Below are positions 61,624 through 64,000 of a DNA stretch of 64,000 bases, piece after piece. Source of the DNA: Azospirillum sp. TSO35-2 (GTDB taxonomy: Bacteria > Pseudomonadota > Alphaproteobacteria > Azospirillales > Azospirillaceae); NCBI RefSeq assembly GCF_003116095.1, contig NZ_LGRA01000021.1, positions 2,513,508 to 2,577,507 of the forward strand, given 5' to 3'. Under the pieces are notes generated by a model. That model did no database searches. It worked only from the letters and a program-made list of their open reading frames with translations, and was not told the DNA's origin. The position numbers were made by a program, and so were the translations under genes. Each line of letters opens with the position of its first letter. Positions within the stretch are counted from its first letter, which is position 1.

Positions 61624-62463
61624 TCAGCGCGGGAACGGAACGGCCGCAGCCAGTTCCGCCCGCAACGCCGGCCACAGCGCCGGCCAGTCGCCGTCATGCG
61701 CCATCCCCGGCACCACCCGGACCGGGGCGCCGACGCGGGCGGCGAAGGCGCGCACGACCTCCGGCGGCACCACCCGGTCCTTGCCCCCGGCGATGTGCGA
61801 TTGCGGCAGCCCGGCCAGCCGCCCGGCCCCCTTCGCCTCAACCTCCGCCGCCGGGTCGAGCGAGCCGGCCAGCGGCGTCAGCCCCTGCGCCTTGACCCAG
61901 GCGGCGAGGTCGAGCGGCGCCACCAGCGTCACCAGCCCGTCGACGTCGGTGCGGCGGGCGGCCAGCAGCGCCGCCACCACCCCGCCACCGGAATAGCCGA
62001 CCAGCAGCAGCCGGTCCGCCCCGCAGGCCCGCTCGGCCTCGTCCAGCGCGCGGCCCAGCGCGTCGACCACCTCGGGCGCGAAGCGGCGGCTGGTCCAGAG
62101 CGGGACGGTGCAGGCGGCATCGCCCGCCACCCCACCATACTGGCAGGGCCGGGCGAGATAGAGCAGCCGCGGCGCCGGGTCCAGGCGGGCCAGCGCCAGC
62201 GCCACCGGGTTGTGCGGGGTCGGGTCGCGCGACGGCTGGGTCGGCGTGGTCCAGGCGTGGCCGTCCCCCTCGATGTAGACGACCAGCGGCCCCGCCGTCC
62301 CGGGGCGCAACCAGCCGGCCAGGGTGAAGGGCGGCGCGGCGAAGCGCTGCGGCATCATCCCGGCCGACCGCGCGGCCTCGTCCGCCGCCTCATACAGCGC
62401 CTCCGGCGTCGTGGCGCAGCCGGCCAGCAGGGCGAGCAGCAGCAGGGCTCCGGCCCGGATCAC
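61624..62463 (-). CDS. Lipoprotein alpha/beta hydrolase
   Basis: 279 residues. The lipoprotein signal is MIRAGALLLLALLAGC, with the acylated cysteine at 16. The mature part is an alpha/beta hydrolase: nucleophile serine in LLLVGYSGGGVVAAL, acid in AGGKDRVVPPE, and histidine in GMAHDGDWPALWP. The GTG start (62463) overlaps the stop of the next upstream gene by four bases, and both encode hydrolases. Substrate unknown; esterase or lipase activity is inferred. Confidence 0.85.
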   Translation of the reverse strand: MIRAGALLLLALLAGCATTPEALYEAADEAARSAGMMPQRFAAPPFTLAGWLRPGTAGPLVVYIEGDGHAWTTPTQPSRDPTPHNPVALALARLDPAPRLLYLARPCQYGGVAGDAACTVPLWTSRRFAPEVVDALGRALDEAERACGADRLLLVGYSGGGVVAALLAARRTDVDGLVTLVAPLDLAAWVKAQGLTPLAGSLDPAAEVEAKGAGRLAGLPQSHIAGGKDRVVPPEVVRAFAARVGAPVRVVPGMAHDGDWPALWPALRAELAAAVPFPR

Positions 62464-64000
62464 GGCGTCGCCGCCCGGCCGGGCAGGCTGGTGGCGAAGG
62501 CGGGCGGCAGGAAGCGTTCCATGCAGTTCGCCTCCTCCCCCACCGCCAGCGTCTCGATGAAGCGCGCGGCGATGGTGCGGCCGCAGGCGCTGGCGCCCAG
62601 CACGTCGTGCCCGAGCCCGCGGAACGGCAGCAAGGCCGCCCGGTGCAGCGTCCGTCCCAGCGCCTCCGCCCGCGCCGGCACGGTCAGCGTGTCGTAGACC
62701 CCGGTCAGGATCAGCGCCGGCACGTCGGATTCGACCGGCCGGTAGAAGCCACCGTCGGCCGGCGCCAGCGCCAGCGCCGGGCAGGCGGCGTCGTAGTCAG
62801 TCTCCACCGCGTCGGCGACGATGTAGGGCCGCAGGCTGACCGCCGCGCGCCGGGCCGCCGCCGCGTCGACGCGCGGGCGGTTCTCCCGGCAGCCGACCGT
62901 CAGGTTCAGCCCATAGGCCAGCGTGTCGAGCGCGTGCCAGAAGGAGGACGGCATGACCAGCGCCGCCACCGCCGGGTCGTCCAACACCCCGGCCCCCCCG
63001 ATCCCGGCGTCCGCCTCGCCCCGCGCGCTGACGACCCGCTCGGCGTGGTCGAGCAGCGCCGGCAGCGGAACCATCCCGCCGGCGTTGCCCAGCCGCAGCG
63101 CCAGCACCGCGGCGACCATCGGCCAGTCCAGCCGCAGGTCGCTGACCCGCCCGCTGCCGGGATGATGCAGCCGCAGCGTCAGCGGCCGGCGCTCCAGCGC
63201 GGCGGCGAGCCGTTCGACCGCGTGGTCCAGGCGGGGAAAGGCGCGGGCGCAGGCCGGCTGCGCCGCGCAATCCTCCACCATGCGGCGGTGGGCCTGCCGG
63301 ATCGCGGTCAACCGGTCGAGGTCGAGCCAGGTCGCGTCGGCCGCCGCCGGGGAGTTCAGCACCAGACTGCGCACCGCCGCCCCGTCGATCCGCAGCAGCG
63401 CCTGCGCCAGCACTCCGCCGTAGGAGGTGGCGACGACGTTCCACGCCGCGATCCCCAGCGCGCCGCGCAGCGCCCGCAGGTCGGCGGCGCTCTGCCCGCT
63501 GTCGAAATCCTCCAGCCGATAGCCGGCGTCGCGCAGCGGCGCGAGGCAGGCGACGGCGTCCGCCGCGGTCACGCCGCCGAACCAATAGCGCAGCGGGTCC
63601 AGCGCCGGGCAGCGCAGCGAGGGCCGCGACCGCCCGGTGCCGCGCTGGTCGACCAGCAGCACGTCGCGCGTGGCGCGCATCGGCGCCAGGATCGCCGCGG
63701 TGCCGCGCGGGTCGTCGCTGCCGCCCTGCCCCGGCCCGCCGCTGAGCAGCACCACCGGATCGACGGCGGTGGCGCCGTTCAGCGCCGGCAGAATCATCAC
63801 GAACAGGTCGAGCGGCGGACTGTCCGGCCGCTGCCAGTCCGACGGCACCCGGACGCTGCGGCAGCGGGGCGCCGGCCCGGCCGGCAGCGGCCCGTCGGGG
63901 CACGGAACCTCGCCCAGCACCGGCTGGACCGGCAGCGGCGCGGCCACTGGCGCGGCAGCGGCCGGCGGTGCGGCGGGCACCGGTTCGGGAGCCGGCGACG
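62460..64000 (-). CDS. Alpha/beta hydrolase, S33 aminopeptidase/TAP-like (5' end outside window)
   Basis: A frame open to the right edge; about 513 residues are visible, the start lies beyond 64000. After a Pro/Ala-rich N-terminal part come the oxyanion motif LLSGGPGQGGSDD, DVLLVDQRGTGRSRPS, the nucleophile elbow VVATSYGGVLAQ, and a C-terminal TAP-like region VPALILTGVYDTLTVPARAE with GLGHDVLGASACGRTIAARF carrying the histidine. This is the pattern of tripeptidyl or proline iminopeptidase-like S33 enzymes, usually exported. Its stop overlaps the lipoprotein hydrolase start by four bases, so the two are translationally coupled. Confidence 0.85.
   Translation of the reverse strand, partial: SPAPEPVPAAPPAAAAPVAAPLPVQPVLGEVPCPDGPLPAGPAPRCRSVRVPSDWQRPDSPPLDLFVMILPALNGATAVDPVVLLSGGPGQGGSDDPRGTAAILAPMRATRDVLLVDQRGTGRSRPSLRCPALDPLRYWFGGVTAADAVACLAPLRDAGYRLEDFDSGQSAADLRALRGALGIAAWNVVATSYGGVLAQALLRIDGAAVRSLVLNSPAAADATWLDLDRLTAIRQAHRRMVEDCAAQPACARAFPRLDHAVERLAAALERRPLTLRLHHPGSGRVSDLRLDWPMVAAVLALRLGNAGGMVPLPALLDHAERVVSARGEADAGIGGAGVLDDPAVAALVMPSSFWHALDTLAYGLNLTVGCRENRPRVDAAAARRAAVSLRPYIVADAVETDYDAACPALALAPADGGFYRPVESDVPALILTGVYDTLTVPARAEALGRTLHRAALLPFRGLGHDVLGASACGRTIAARFIETLAVGEEANCMERFLPPAFATSLPGRAATP

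Overview
The window is very GC-rich DNA (roughly 68-70% by eye) with long G/C-ending codon genes, many GTG starts and alphaproteobacterial hallmarks: smc, dsbA-like, dciA-like and mutY grouped together, a split CheB/CheR/PAS sensory system, OmpW, and a MerR-controlled beta-oxidation operon. The best guess is a chromosome or chromid of Azospirillum or a close rhodospirillalean relative. This is an inference from gene content; there is no rRNA or tRNA to confirm it. I see no CRISPR array, prophage, insertion sequence or replication origin.

Layout. 1-6459: the 3' end of an unknown gene, then a sensory block of CheB-type methylesterase (minus strand), divergent CheR-PAS methyltransferase, PAS histidine kinase and NarL-type response regulator. 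6485-12176: agmatine deiminase and a potF-G-H-I polyamine ABC operon, with a stable hairpin between potF and potG. 12722-16008: a two-gene envelope lipid-sugar module, consisting of an ArnE-like flippase and a 956-residue protein that fuses a GT87-type glycosyltransferase, a HAD phosphatase and a UbiA-type prenyltransferase. 16586-19919: puuA and puuB (gamma-glutamyl-putrescine pathway), separated by a relatively AT-rich gene for a lipoprotein with two 29-residue repeats. 19973-24958: an unknown 349-residue protein, then smc with a GC-rich multi-hairpin repeat on each side. 24959-31381: DsbA-like thioredoxin, DciA-like protein, mutY, DUF1194 protein, FAD oxidoreductase, lipoprotein, OmpW and CBS protein. 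31464-38315: an orphan NarL-type regulator, then an operon liuR-like - fadA - fadN-like - acyl-CoA dehydrogenase. 38652-51873: a small membrane protein, an alpha-2-macroglobulin that has lost its thioester cysteine, a sensor kinase, an aminotransferase, two small proteins, an SLC13 permease and AsmA. 52188-57028: two adjacent genes of unknown function, a small protein with two HxT motifs, and a convergent SpoIIE-type phosphatase. 57278-64000: small exported or unknown proteins, glutathionyl-hydroquinone reductase, WrbA with a divergent LysR regulator, and two overlapping alpha/beta hydrolase genes, the last cut by the window edge.

How the genes work together. Agmatine deiminase, PotFGHI, PuuA and PuuB form a scattered polyamine uptake and catabolism set, interrupted by the envelope module. 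The four fad-type genes make a complete beta-oxidation cycle under a MerR repressor whose likely operator lies just upstream. The GT87-HAD-UbiA fusion with its ArnE-like neighbour could make, dephosphorylate, flip and use a polyprenyl-phosphate pentose. That is the most interesting candidate system here.
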